A stretch of 64,000 bases of DNA from Chryseolinea serpens (GCF_900129725.1 NZ_FQWQ01000003.1:530686-594685), one strand, 5' to 3'; positions 36,640 to 45,920 are shown, numbered from the stretch's first letter. The notes: generated by a model from the sequence alone, not told the origin. A program made the numbers and translations.

Positions 36640-36945
36640 AACAGTAGCCAGTAGCCAGAATTCAAGGCTCGGTATCCAGTAGTTAGTATTCAGAATTCAA
36701 TATTTAGTGTTCGGTGTCCAGGAGCCAGTGGCTGCTGAGCGTCATGTCGCAGGCACAAATTATCTAAAGAAATGCGCTCGCAATTCAAGACATCCCGAAT
36801 TCCGAGCGCACTATAACCGGATATGCTTCGTCCTTAGTAAAACGAAATCCGGCAAAATCCTGAAGCTTTGCAGCCCACTCCAAAACATAACCCGCCAACC
36901 TCAGCAGTATTCCAATTAGAGTCAGCGGCGAAGAAGAAAAAAAGC
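36640..36945. repeat. Intergenic mosaic of CAGTAG/CCAG repeats
   Basis: From 36643 to about 36740 the sequence is a patchwork of CAGTAGCCAG, TCCAGTAGTTAG, TATTCAGAATTCAA and similar units, the same family as the longer array at 37704-37927. The rest of the gap to 36945 shows no structure, and the short reading frame at 36707-36919 has no protein character. Confidence 0.6.
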
Positions 36946-37509
36946 CTAAGCCTCCTCCTTACTCGCTTCATAATTCACATCGTTCTCCGCGATCTCGGTT
37001 AAAAGCTCGTCCGTTTCTTTTTCTTCGCCCAATGTTTCGCCCAAAATATTAGCAATATCCTCACGGCCGAGCGTCTTTGCCAATTGCGTTAACGCTCCAT
37101 ACGTAGCTATTTCATAGTGCTCTACTTTTTGAGCCGCTAAAATAAGCCCCACATCCCGGGTGGCGGTGCCATCTTCCGTGTCTTCAACGATGCTATCTCC
37201 TTCTTTTAAAAGACCTTCCATAGCCTCGCACTTTTTTGCCTGGACTTTTTCGTCAAGGAGCTCAAAAACTTTTTCCAATCTCACAACATGTTCCTGGGTT
37301 TGTTCCAGGTGGGTGGCAAAGGCTTCTTGAAGCTCTTCGGAGGTAGCCGCTTTCTGCATTTTAGGCAGCGCCTTCGTCAGGTGCTTCTCGGCCCAATAGA
37401 TGTCTTTGATCTCATCGGTGAAGAATTTCAACAACGATGAATCGATGTCTTCCTGCGACTGCGATGCATTTCCTTTTTTGGCGGTGGTTTTTCCTGTTTT
37501 TGTTGACAT
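36946..37509 (-). CDS. DUF892 ferritin-like protein, YciE/YciF type
   Basis: The 187-residue protein has a lysine-rich N-terminal tail (about 1-20) and a four-helix DUF892 domain (about 25-170) with FTDEIKDIYWAEKHL, HLEQTQEHVVRLEKVFE, KVEHYEIATYGAL and EEKETDELLTEIA, which carry the glutamate and histidine ligands of a di-iron site. Family members are stress-induced; function is not settled. The gene is flanked on both sides by repeat mosaics. Confidence 0.93.
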   Translation of the reverse strand: MSTKTGKTTAKKGNASQSQEDIDSSLLKFFTDEIKDIYWAEKHLTKALPKMQKAATSEELQEAFATHLEQTQEHVVRLEKVFELLDEKVQAKKCEAMEGLLKEGDSIVEDTEDGTATRDVGLILAAQKVEHYEIATYGALTQLAKTLGREDIANILGETLGEEKETDELLTEIAENDVNYEASKEEA

Positions 37510-38033
37510 AATATCAGTGGTTTAAATGAATGTATGTCCAGCCTACAGGCATTATGATGCCAGGAAAAAAGGAGAATGTAAACGGCTCCGTGGACCCTGT
37601 AACACCGTTTGTAAATTCGAGTACAGGGATTGTTTGGTGAGGCCAGTAGAATTTATTCTACAAAGAATGTCTTATTTCCCCTGGGGAGGAGCCAGAATCC
37701 AGGAGTAAGTAGCCAGTAGTCAGTAGTCAGTAGCCAGAATTTCAATCTTCGGTGATCGGCAGCTGGTATTCAATACTCGGCATTCAATGACCAATTGTGG
37801 TAATCACTCAGCCTTCAATGCTCGATATTCAAGTATTCAGAAGCCAAGTCTTATGACGAGAACATTTTCCAGACATATGACTTTCAACTACTGACTGCTG
37901 GCTACTTACTACTTACTACTGACTACTGATTCCCCCCTTTGATAAGTACTAAAATGGTTTATATTTGTATAGAGCACCCCAATTCTCCCCACGCTCGCTA
38001 ACCACAACATCCCACAAGTTTAGGGATACTCGT
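37510..38033. repeat. Long CAGTAGTCAG repeat region with inverted ends
   Basis: No gene is seen in 524 bases. Repeated CAGTAGTCAGTAGCCAG units begin at 37704, and their reverse complement (TACTGACTGCTGGCTAC) ends the array at 37885-37927. The segments 37704-37729 and 37885-37910 are inverted copies matching at 23 of 26 positions, so the 207-base block could fold into a large stem-loop. Between them lie TCAATGCTCGATATTCAA-like units. The promoter of the next gene follows at 37938. Confidence 0.7.
37938..37967 (+). promoter_or_regulatory. Full Bacteroidota promoter of the lipoprotein gene
   Basis: TTTG (37938-37941) and TATATTTG (37960-37967) are separated by 18 bases and match the -33 TTTG and -7 TAnnTTTG consensus. 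Initiation would be near 37974, giving a 60-base leader to the ATG at 38034. Confidence 0.6.
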
Positions 38034-38822
38034 ATGACAAAAAGATTCCCCTATCTCTTTTTTCTGACGCTCAGCATTTGCCTGATCTGTTTTAGTTGTC
38101 AGAACCATGATGATGCGCCGATGAAAAACCAGCTCGTCGAAATCGCCGGTTCCAATTACTCGCAATACTATACTTACGACAACGACCGGCTGAGCACTTT
38201 TAAAATAAGCTCCGACGCCAAGACCTACACAAAATTCAACTACGACGGCGACCGCCTTGTCTCCGTCGAGGTAATCAGCAGCGATGTTGTGGCCAGCCGG
38301 ATCGAGTTGACGTATGACGATAAAGGCAAACGTGTTTCAGAAATAGAATACCGCTTCCCGGCATCGGGACAAAAAGAAGTTTACTCCACCAACACCTATG
38401 CCTACGACGATGCAGGCAACGTCATCCTCAAGACACTCAGTCCCGCAAAAGACAATGCGGGTCAGCCGGCAACCTTTCACTTTGAGTTTGAATACCAATG
38501 GCAGGCCGGCAACGTGACCCGCAACGACCGCTATCTCGTGTACGACGACAAAAGACAATTGTATTCCACCTACAACTACACCTACGACAACAAACACAAT
38601 CCTGCCAAACAAAACATGGTGTTTGCCTATGTAGGAGGCTTTGAAGAAGTGCTTTCCCTGAACAACATCATCAGCACCGAACTCATCCAGGACGGCGTGC
38701 CGCAATACAATGCCCCCACGATATTTGTTTATAACAACCAGGACTATCCCGACCGGTCGGCGTATACGCAGATCGATGCGAATGCGAGTACGATTATTCA
38801 GCGGCAGTATAAATATCAGTGA
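38034..38822 (+). CDS. Lipoprotein with YD-like beta repeats
   Basis: The 262-residue lipoprotein (lipobox ICFSC, Cys22) carries repeated strands with the motif Y-x-Y-D-(D/N)-x-x-(N/R)-x-(L/V), for example YYTYDNDRLS, FNYDGDRLVS, LTYDDKGKRVS, YAYDDAGNVI and YTYDNKHNP. These resemble YD/RHS or DUF4595-like wall proteins and would give a beta-sheet superhelix at the cell surface. The start is chosen for the signal peptide; the frame is open further upstream. A divergent relative lies at 39413. Confidence 0.8.
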   Translation: MTKRFPYLFFLTLSICLICFSCQNHDDAPMKNQLVEIAGSNYSQYYTYDNDRLSTFKISSDAKTYTKFNYDGDRLVSVEVISSDVVASRIELTYDDKGKRVSEIEYRFPASGQKEVYSTNTYAYDDAGNVILKTLSPAKDNAGQPATFHFEFEYQWQAGNVTRNDRYLVYDDKRQLYSTYNYTYDNKHNPAKQNMVFAYVGGFEEVLSLNNIISTELIQDGVPQYNAPTIFVYNNQDYPDRSAYTQIDANASTIIQRQYKYQ

Positions 38823-38830
38823 CACTGTCG

Positions 38831-38873
38831 GCAGCATAGTCCCCAAGACGGAAGACTATGCCGGGGCGATGGG
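38831..38873. repeat. CATAGTC hairpin element, copy 1
   Basis: CATAGTC and GACTATG form a seven-base stem around GGGGCTT-type spacer, followed by CCGGGGCGATGGG. Related copies stand at 63081-63119 and 63919-63949. It directly follows the stop codon of the lipoprotein gene. Confidence 0.6.
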
Positions 38874-38928
38874 AACCCACAATGTGGAGAGCCACCCACT
38901 ACTCCCCCGGCATCGTCCCCCCCCAACA

Positions 38929-38969
38929 ACCCCCTTCCCAAAGGGGGTGGGTCCGACGAAGACGGACCC
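38929..38969. repeat. Double G/C-rich hairpin
   Basis: ACCCCCTT (38929-38936) pairs with AAGGGGGT (38941-38948) and GGGTCCG (38949-38955) pairs with CGGACCC (38963-38969). Two adjacent perfect hairpins suggest a REP-like element or a terminator-like barrier. Copies elsewhere in the genome would be expected. Confidence 0.6.
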
Positions 38970-39101
38970 GGGGGTCAAGAAAACAAACAATAAAAATCAA
39001 GTCCACCTATCCATCCCCACCCACTCCAACGTCCGCCAAATCCCAAATTGACCTACCTTTACGCAGACCACCGAAAGGACCGAGTTTTAACGAAACAAAA
39101 A

Positions 39102-39347
39102 ATGACGTCACAACACAAACAAAAAAAGCCAACGGTGGGAATAGTGTTCATCATAATCGCGTTTCTGATCTCCCTTTTTTATTACACCGTTGTCCTGGGT
39201 TTCCCATTGTACCTTTATGGAGCAATCGTAGTTGGTGAGTCGGATCTTTCAAAGCGAGCAAAATGGTTGTGGATTTTAGTTCCTCCCATATTGTGGTGGC
39301 CGGTGACCTATTTGTTTATAGTCTTGATGTATAAGATTAATAGCTAA
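39102..39347 (+). CDS. Small hypothetical membrane protein
   Basis: The 81-residue protein has a basic N terminus (MTSQHKQKKP) and two helices (about 12-38 and 56-78). The ATG at 39102 is preceded by TACCTTTA (39054-39061), one base off a -7 box. Not recognised; similar short two-helix proteins are common in Bacteroidota. Confidence 0.55.
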   Translation: MTSQHKQKKPTVGIVFIIIAFLISLFYYTVVLGFPLYLYGAIVVGESDLSKRAKWLWILVPPILWWPVTYLFIVLMYKINS

Positions 39348-39412
39348 GACATCCTTAAGATGGTACAGATCCAATCAACAAAAACCTCACCGTTGTGACG
39401 ATGTCCCTGAGA

Positions 39413-40243
39413 CTAGCGGCACGTATAGTTCATCCGCGAAAATGTAAATATCGGAAAAAGATATCCGTTTGAATTGACGGTGGTGATGGACTTTACATAG
39501 CCTTGCTCGTTGTAACCTATTTGCCAGGTGTAGGAAAAAGCTACACCATAAGTGGTTCCAGGGGTAGCCGAGATCTTCATCGCCATGACATTATTGATGC
39601 TGGGCTCATAATTGAAAATATAAGTCTCCACCAGGATGAGATCGGGCGATCCGGCAAAGAATCGCTGGTGATTGTCGAAGTTCAGCAATTCAGCGCCCAG
39701 GATCTCGTCATCTCCCGGGGATTGTACATAGTATATTTTTGAAACATTGTCGCCGTTGTATTCATATCGCGTGCTCATGATCGGTGAGTCAAAGACTTTG
39801 GTTACCCGCTGGGTAAGCCGGTCTTTTTCGTCATAGGAATAAACGATGGTTTCGAACGTAGGGCCACTGCCTTGTGCATACGTACGCGTGGCGGGCTTTC
39901 CATTGCTGCCATAACTGAACGTGAAGGTTTCGGTCGTGAGGTCGGGGCCGGAGACCTGGGGAAAGCTATGGGTACACTGCGTAAGCTTGCCGTCGGTGTA
40001 GGTCATCACATAGCGCTCTGAGACTGTTTTCCCGCCTAAGGTTTGGATCTCGGCCAGGTGGTTGTTGCCATCGTAAACATAGACTATCGAATCGCTTCCG
40101 GTAAATACATTGGCCGGCGAGCAAATGGAGGTTTTGTCATCATCGCTGCTACACTGCGACAAGACAACCACTAAAACGAAACTAAATATGCTGAGTGCAA
40201 CCGGGGACAGCAGGCGATTTTTTTTGGGCTCTGGATGAGTCAT
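39413..40243 (-). CDS. Lipoprotein with YD-like beta repeats
   Basis: The 276-residue lipoprotein (signal peptide about 1-28, lipobox VVLSQC) carries strands such as YVYDGNNHLAEI, MTYTDGKLTQ, FSYGSNGKPA, YSYDEKDRLTQ and YEYNGDNVSKI. It is a paralogue in plan of the protein at 38034, on the opposite strand. The ATG at 40243 gives the signal peptide; an upstream in-frame start at 40333 would add a second hydrophobic stretch. Function unknown. Confidence 0.78.
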   Translation of the reverse strand: MTHPEPKKNRLLSPVALSIFSFVLVVVLSQCSSDDDKTSICSPANVFTGSDSIVYVYDGNNHLAEIQTLGGKTVSERYVMTYTDGKLTQCTHSFPQVSGPDLTTETFTFSYGSNGKPATRTYAQGSGPTFETIVYSYDEKDRLTQRVTKVFDSPIMSTRYEYNGDNVSKIYYVQSPGDDEILGAELLNFDNHQRFFAGSPDLILVETYIFNYEPSINNVMAMKISATPGTTYGVAFSYTWQIGYNEQGYVKSITTVNSNGYLFPIFTFSRMNYTCR

Positions 40244-40432
40244 AGGTAACGAGCGAGGGTGGAGAATGTCTAAAACGCTTTTAAGCGGTATACCAATAAA
40301 CACAAATGAAAGGACAAATGCAACGCTACGCATACCCCGTCGGTCAACATATCCTTGCGGAGGGATAGAAATAATGTATTTGGAACCGTCAGATTAATAT
40401 TTTGATTCCGCGTTGTTGCCTGGGGCCAAGCT

Positions 40433-42793
40433 TCATTCACGCTTCAAATTCTTCGACGGATCTTCCAACGCCACCCGTACCACCTTCGCCCAGATCACAA
40501 AAAGGGAGATGGCGATGATCGCCACAGCCGGCGCCACGATCGAAGATAGCGGTATGTTGGTTTGATAATAGAACTGACTAAGCCAGTCTTTCATAGAAAA
40601 CCACGCTATTGGCACGCCTATAACAATACTCAGCAACAGCAATACAATCAACTCCGACGAGAGCAACATAAGAATGTTGGCCATAGAAGCGCCCAGCACT
40701 TTCCGGATGCTGATCTCTTTCGTCCTGTTTTCTGCCGAAAAAGTGACCAGGCCGAAAAGCCCCAGGCAAGCGATGCACAACGATATGCCGGTGAACACTG
40801 TGAATATCTTGCTAAGGCGATGCTCTCCTTTCTGTAGTTCGTTGAAGGCGTCGTCCAGAAAATAGTAGGAGAAGGGTGTGTCGTTTGCGTAAGTTTCATA
40901 TGATTTTTTAACGGCCGCGATTTTATCGGGAAGACCACTGTGGGTGTTGATGCGCAGGTATAACGATGGACTTTCATTTTTAACCAGAAAGCTGTCCGCC
41001 ACCACGCTGACAATGAGAGGCTGGATGGGCGAGCGCAGGGTCTCAAAGTTGAAGTCATTCACCATACCCAGGATTTTCCCCGTGACGGCGGGCGCGTGAT
41101 CTCCACCCATGGTCAGGTCGTCTGCGCTGGGAAAGGTGGTCATCCCCAAAGCTTCTGCTGCCGATTGGTTGACGATGTGACTTCCTTCGAGCGTTGATGC
41201 CTCTGGTTTCGCGTGCCATGCGATGCCCAACACGGAAAAGAAACGCTCGTCGGCCATGATCCATTTTAGTCCGGCTTTTTCCTGGGAAACGGGTGAGGTG
41301 ACCATCGAGAGCCCTGGCATCGTCGAGCGATAGAGTGGAACGGATGCCATCGCCAGTCCTTCAATGCCGGTCTGTTGTTGAAGTTCATTTTTTAATGCGG
41401 TTAAACCAGCGTTGGAAAATTGTTCTACCGGGATGACCATTACCTGGTCGCGTTGAAGTCCCGTGTTTTTTGATTGCAGGTATTGAAGTTGGTGGTTCAT
41501 CACCAGCGTGCAAATGGCTAAGGCGATCGACACGGTGAACTGAAATAGGGTGAGCATTTTTCGTATTCCCGCACCTTTGTTGGCGCTGCTGAATTTTCCA
41601 TTCAGTACTTCGACGGGCTTGAACTGGGGGAGGACAAGCGCCGGATAACTACCCGCTAAAAGGACGCAGGAAAAAAGCAAGCCGGCCACCACAGTCAGGA
41701 ACACCGGCGAAGTGAGGAACGCTGTGTCGATAGTTTGCTGCAGGACATTTAGAAAGATGGGTTTAAAAACCTGGATCAGCGCAATGGCCAACACAAAGGC
41801 AACGATGGTGGTCAATGCCGACTCCAGATAGAATTGGAATGAAAGCGTTTTTCGATTCGCCCCGATCACCTTCCGCACTCCGATCTCCTTGGCGCGTGCC
41901 GTAGCGCGTGCCGTGGTGAGGTTCATGTAGTTGATCAGTGCCAGGGCCAGGATGAGCAACGCGATGCAAAGAAAAATAAAAACATAGCGCGTGTTGGCGA
42001 CGTCGCCAAAATTCAGATTGAAGTGATTGGTAAAAAGCGGTTGGAGGGAATAGGTGATGTGGTCGTTGGTATAGGTTGTTTTAAGGATCGATTTCCGCAC
42101 CCCGGTGATGGCATCCGCGTTGGCCAGCAGGAGATAGGTGGGAAAACCCGACGAATTGTTCAAGACGATGTTCCGCTCGTTGGGCATGGTTAACAGCGAC
42201 GGAAAGGAAGCGATAAAATCAAACTGGACAGACGAATGAGAAGGAGGATTCTTGGCAACGCCGGTAACTTCGAAGGTATAGGTCCCATCGAGGGTGATGA
42301 ACTTGCCGATGGGGTCGGTTTTTCCAAAATAGCGCGACGCCGTCTGCTCGGTGATGATCACGGTGAGGGGTCGCGCCAGGGAGCTTCGTTGGCCTTGGAT
42401 GAGCGGAAAGGAGAAGATGCTAAAAAAGGAAGTGTCCGCAAAGAGAAAGCGGTCTTCAAAAAACTTGTGGGTGTTGTCGGTCTTCACCACTTTTCGTCCC
42501 ATGGAAAAGGTGCGGACATAGTTGATCACGCTGGGATCGGTTTGCATCATGGTAGGCCCAAACTCGGGGTTGGCATAGAGGCTGTAGCGCCCATCGCGCG
42601 AGAACTGTTTTTCTGCGCGAACGATCCGGTCGCCCTTTTCATGGAAGCGGTCGTAGCGATATTCGTGCACCACAAAAATGAGGATCAGGATGCTCACGGT
42701 CATGCCCATGGAGAGGCCCATGATGTTGATGAAGGAATAGACTTTATTGTTGAGCAGAGAGCGGATGGCAATTTTCAGATAGTTGGTAAGCAT
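40433..42793 (-). CDS. FtsX/MacB-type ABC transporter permease
   Basis: The 786-residue protein has the duplicated MacB_PCD plus FtsX plan common in Bacteroidota: a first helix near 20-42 (FINIMGLSMGMTVSILILIF), a periplasmic domain, three helices (about 285-400), a second helix near 425 with its own periplasmic domain, and three final helices. ARAKEIGVRKVIGA and NRTKEISIRKVLGAS are the twin coupling motifs. Such proteins form mechanotransmission exporters with an ATPase; none is encoded here. The ATG at 42793 gives the typical MLTNYLKIAIRSL start. Confidence 0.92.
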   Translation of the reverse strand: MLTNYLKIAIRSLLNNKVYSFINIMGLSMGMTVSILILIFVVHEYRYDRFHEKGDRIVRAEKQFSRDGRYSLYANPEFGPTMMQTDPSVINYVRTFSMGRKVVKTDNTHKFFEDRFLFADTSFFSIFSFPLIQGQRSSLARPLTVIITEQTASRYFGKTDPIGKFITLDGTYTFEVTGVAKNPPSHSSVQFDFIASFPSLLTMPNERNIVLNNSSGFPTYLLLANADAITGVRKSILKTTYTNDHITYSLQPLFTNHFNLNFGDVANTRYVFIFLCIALLILALALINYMNLTTARATARAKEIGVRKVIGANRKTLSFQFYLESALTTIVAFVLAIALIQVFKPIFLNVLQQTIDTAFLTSPVFLTVVAGLLFSCVLLAGSYPALVLPQFKPVEVLNGKFSSANKGAGIRKMLTLFQFTVSIALAICTLVMNHQLQYLQSKNTGLQRDQVMVIPVEQFSNAGLTALKNELQQQTGIEGLAMASVPLYRSTMPGLSMVTSPVSQEKAGLKWIMADERFFSVLGIAWHAKPEASTLEGSHIVNQSAAEALGMTTFPSADDLTMGGDHAPAVTGKILGMVNDFNFETLRSPIQPLIVSVVADSFLVKNESPSLYLRINTHSGLPDKIAAVKKSYETYANDTPFSYYFLDDAFNELQKGEHRLSKIFTVFTGISLCIACLGLFGLVTFSAENRTKEISIRKVLGASMANILMLLSSELIVLLLLSIVIGVPIAWFSMKDWLSQFYYQTNIPLSSIVAPAVAIIAISLFVIWAKVVRVALEDPSKNLKRE

Positions 42794-42958
42794 AGGCGGG
42801 AAAGTGGTTAGGCAACGTGCCAGGCGTACCAAAGGAAATGCCACACTATACCATCCAGAAAGCCTGGGCTCGCGTCAACGTTTTTTGTACCAGTACGCAA
42901 TCGGGAATTTTTGTTCACTATCGGGCAGATTCGGTCAAGCATCTTTGTCTGAAGCCTA

Positions 42959-44668
42959 TCACCGCCCCTTCATATCCGGCAGCCGCACAATGAATTCGCT
43001 TCCCTGGTATCGCTGCGAAAAAACTTCTATCGTCCCGTGAAGTTTTTGAACCACCTCTTTAACAATATATAAACCGATGCCCGAGCCACCGCTGCGCTCC
43101 GAGGCCCGATAGAACATATCAAAGATCTTCGGGATGAACTCCATGTCGATTCCTCCGCCGTTGTCGATCACGCGGAGGGTGACGCCATTTCCGGAATTTG
43201 CAATTTGTATTTTAATGAACGGATCCTCCTTTGTGGGGTCGCTGTACCTGATGGCGTTCGAGATCAGGTTGTTGAGCACCACGTAGATCCGTTTCTTGTC
43301 GCTATAAAAACAAAGATCAGGATCGATCTCGATTTCTTTCCGGATGCCTTTGCCCGGTTCCATATGGTGGAGTAGATCATAGATGTTATCCAACAATGAC
43401 CGGAAGTCGATCTTCTCTATTTCGATGCCCACCCGATTGTTGCGCGAGTAGCTCACGATGTCATAAATGAAACTGTCGAGCTTCATCAGGCTTCGCTCCT
43501 GCATGCTCAATAGCTTTTTGATGGACAGGATGTCGTCTTCCAGGCGGGCCACTTCGATGAGGCCCAACAGCGATGTTATGGGCGCGCGCAGGTCGTGCGA
43601 GGCGCTGTAGACAAACCGGTCCAGCTCCTCGTTTATTTTTATCAGCTCTTCGTTTTTTTGCGTGATGGATTCTTCGGCGAGTTTTCGTTTGGTGATGTCG
43701 GCAATGGATCCCACCATGCGATAGGGCTGGCCCTGTTTATTTCGCACCGCTTCGCCCTGTGAATTAAACCAGCGGTAATCACCGTTTTTAACCCGCAATC
43801 TGAATTCAACATCAAAACGATTCTCCGGGGAAAGAAAGTGCTTGTCGAGCGACGCTTTTATTAATGGAAGATCTTCCGGGTGAATGGCATCATTGAAGGT
43901 GGCGGAATTGTACGGAAATTCCGTGGGTTCATAGCCGAGTATTTCTTTGAGCCCCCGGCCGTAGTAGACCTCGTTGGTCTTGATGTCCCAATCCCACAGT
44001 CCGGCTGCCGAGCCGCGCACGGCCAACTGGTACCGCTCCTCGCTCTCCTTGATGGAAGCAAGCGAATTTTGAAGCAACATGGCCATGAGCAGAAGGGCGA
44101 CGCACAAACCACCCCATGCATTGATCGGGGAATACTCCGGACCAAGCTGCGCCGGCATCAAATGATTGACCTCCAGGAAAGCGACGAACCCCAGAAAGGC
44201 AATGGTCACCAGGGCGAGGATCACGGCAGAGCGTCCGCCTAAAAAACTGCCTATAAACATGATCGCCACCACAAACACAACCGGTACCTGACTCTGCAGT
44301 CCTCCAAAAAAAAGTGTGGCAAACGCAACGATGCACCACATGAAGACGGTTAAAGACCAGCCCGCGAGTTTGATCTTTCCCTGCCGGAGCACGATCACAA
44401 ACCCGATGATGGCGGTATAAGCAAGTCCATAGAAAATGAGCGTTACACTTAGCTTATTCTTGGGCTCCAACAGGGCCCCGACAAAACCGATGGTGTTCGT
44501 GACAAAAATAGAAAGAACGATCTTCGCCAGGAGTCTGGCCTTTCTTGAAATTTCTTCACTTTGGGTAGGAGGGGGTGCAATCCAGTCGGTTAACTTTTTC
44601 AGAATATCCGACAGGCTATTTCTACCCGATACCCCCGGTGTCTCGTCTCGGTTCTTCGGTCCGTTCAT
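42959..44668 (-). CDS. PAS-domain membrane sensor histidine kinase
   Basis: The 569-residue kinase has about six membrane segments in its first 200 residues, a PAS/PAC unit (about 207-325; WDWDIKTNEVYYG and DYRWFNSQGEAVRNKQG), a HisKA domain with SASHDLRAPITSL (His358) and an HATPase with DNGGGIDMEFI and GGSGIGLYIVKEVVQ. No receiver or output regulator is adjacent, so it is an orphan kinase. ATG 44668 is preferred over TTG 44677. Confidence 0.92.
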   Translation of the reverse strand: MNGPKNRDETPGVSGRNSLSDILKKLTDWIAPPPTQSEEISRKARLLAKIVLSIFVTNTIGFVGALLEPKNKLSVTLIFYGLAYTAIIGFVIVLRQGKIKLAGWSLTVFMWCIVAFATLFFGGLQSQVPVVFVVAIMFIGSFLGGRSAVILALVTIAFLGFVAFLEVNHLMPAQLGPEYSPINAWGGLCVALLLMAMLLQNSLASIKESEERYQLAVRGSAAGLWDWDIKTNEVYYGRGLKEILGYEPTEFPYNSATFNDAIHPEDLPLIKASLDKHFLSPENRFDVEFRLRVKNGDYRWFNSQGEAVRNKQGQPYRMVGSIADITKRKLAEESITQKNEELIKINEELDRFVYSASHDLRAPITSLLGLIEVARLEDDILSIKKLLSMQERSLMKLDSFIYDIVSYSRNNRVGIEIEKIDFRSLLDNIYDLLHHMEPGKGIRKEIEIDPDLCFYSDKKRIYVVLNNLISNAIRYSDPTKEDPFIKIQIANSGNGVTLRVIDNGGGIDMEFIPKIFDMFYRASERSGGSGIGLYIVKEVVQKLHGTIEVFSQRYQGSEFIVRLPDMKGR

Positions 44669-44708
44669 TTTTGTCAAGTGCGCCCTTGAGGCGTCTAACC
44701 AAGTATAG

Positions 44709-44734
44709 TTAGCTATAAAAATTAGCTATAAAAA
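44709..44734. repeat. Exact 13-base tandem duplication
   Basis: TTAGCTATAAAAA occurs twice in direct succession, at 44709-44721 and 44722-44734, 41 bases upstream of the histidine kinase ATG. It could be a pair of regulator half-sites or a slippage duplication. Confidence 0.5.
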
Positions 44735-45131
44735 ATGGAAGATATGGCTTTTTCCGGCGCGAAGTTTTAGCGAACAGACTTGGCCGGGAAGGTTGCGAAG
44801 CGATAAGCAGCCATCCCATTCCGAAGGTGGCTATCCCGTCGATCCGCGGCCTGGTGTTGGCGCGTGAATGTTGGGGATAGTTTTTTTGTAGGAGTGCTCC
44901 GGATCTCTGGAGCCACGTTATCGTCACGACGGGCAACATGATCCAGCGATAATTGCGAGCCGTTTTTTAGGATTAAGTGCTCAAGGATTATAAAGCCATA
45001 AGCCTTTCGGTCCGGTGTTGTAGAGATCATTCCCCAGAATACGGTCTTGGCTTTAACGTTAACAAAGACTTCATCCGCTTAATCGCAGTTTATGACTACC
45101 TTCCCTGAGTAAATAAAAACCCCAAATATTT
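44735..45131. other. Gene-free region between kinase and SnoaL-like gene
   Basis: About 400 bases without a supported gene on either strand. One short hairpin is visible near 44888-44906 (GCTCCGGA against TCTGGAGC). The short open frames on the minus strand lack a plausible protein pattern. Confidence 0.5.
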
Positions 45132-45506
45132 ATGACAACGCAAGAAAAAACAATGACAACCCAGGAGGTTGCCGATCGCTTCTTCGAATTGGCCCAGGAA
45201 GGAAAATTCGATGTGATCCAGGACGAGCTGTACGACGAAAGTGTAAAAAGCGTTGAGCCCGAAACGTCCACCTGGCAGAATGTGGAAGGCCTTGGCCAGG
45301 TGAAAGAGAAAGCCCAGCAATGGCAATCCATCGTGGAAGAAATGCACGGCGGCTACACCAACAAACCGCAAGTGGCAGGCAACTTTTTCTCGTGTGTGAT
45401 GGGCATGGACGTGACCGTGAAGGGCCAGCCGCGGATGAAGATGGACGAGATCGCCGTCTACGAGGTGCGCGATGGTAAAATTGTTCTGGAGCAATTCTTC
45501 TTTTAA
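45132..45506 (+). CDS. SnoaL-like small protein
   Basis: The 124-residue protein looks like a SnoaL/NTF2-type fold: EVADRFFELAQEGKFDVIQDELYDE in the first helices (about 11-35), then strands ending MDEIAVYEVRDGKIVLEQFFF. No signal peptide. It is monocistronic and followed by a strong terminator. Function unknown; related proteins act as polyketide cyclases or stress-related binding proteins. Confidence 0.85.
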   Translation: MTTQEKTMTTQEVADRFFELAQEGKFDVIQDELYDESVKSVEPETSTWQNVEGLGQVKEKAQQWQSIVEEMHGGYTNKPQVAGNFFSCVMGMDVTVKGQPRMKMDEIAVYEVRDGKIVLEQFFF

Positions 45507-45542
45507 GTTTTAAGCGTTTTTTTTTTAAGTAACCAATGCCAG

Positions 45543-45570
45543 GCGCGGGTTTGCAAACCCGCGCTTTTTT
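45543..45570 (+). terminator. Intrinsic terminator of the SnoaL-like gene
   Basis: A 22-base perfect palindrome (GCGCGGGTTT with AAACCCGCGC, 45543-45564) is followed by a run of T. Confidence 0.9.
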
Positions 45571-45674
45571 ATGAATACCTTACACGTAAAGATTTATTAA
45601 CCTGCCGTTCGCCATCAGTTAATCTTGACTTCCGAAATTCAATTTTCCGAAGTTCAAATTTTTTAAACTGTGGT

Positions 45675-45863
45675 ATGATAGGTTTTGCGCTGAGTGCGGC
45701 GGCCGTTGTGCATGGCTGCGTTTCTTCGATTGTCCTGAATGATGTCTTCAAAACAAGCAGATGCCAACGCAAACGAGGCTGGGCCTTCGTCGTCGTTGCC
45801 GTTCCCGTGCTGGGGATCGTTGCCTATGATCTGACGCATAGACGAAAGCGGGTTTCGAGGTAG
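45675..45863 (+). CDS. Small two-helix membrane protein
   Basis: The 62-residue product has two hydrophobic helices (about 2-22 and 35-52) with basic residues between and at the C terminus. The pattern LNDVFKTSRCQRKRGWAF followed by a helix is like the PLDc_N-type small membrane proteins found in Bacteroidota. Support is moderate because of the length. Confidence 0.45.
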   Translation: MIGFALSAAAVVHGCVSSIVLNDVFKTSRCQRKRGWAFVVVAVPVLGIVAYDLTHRRKRVSR

Positions 45864-45920
45864 GATCTTTTGTTTAGTTATTTCTTAAGAATAGCGGCAA
45901 TAGGTCGGCCGAAGACAAAA

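Noticed and set aside
36707-36919. Short plus-strand reading frame of 70 codons
   Set aside because: It lies in repeat DNA, has no domain or usable start context, and its composition is not protein-like.
37704-37927. CRISPR-like repetition
   Set aside because: Units are short, overlapping and without unique spacers of constant length, and no cas gene is present.
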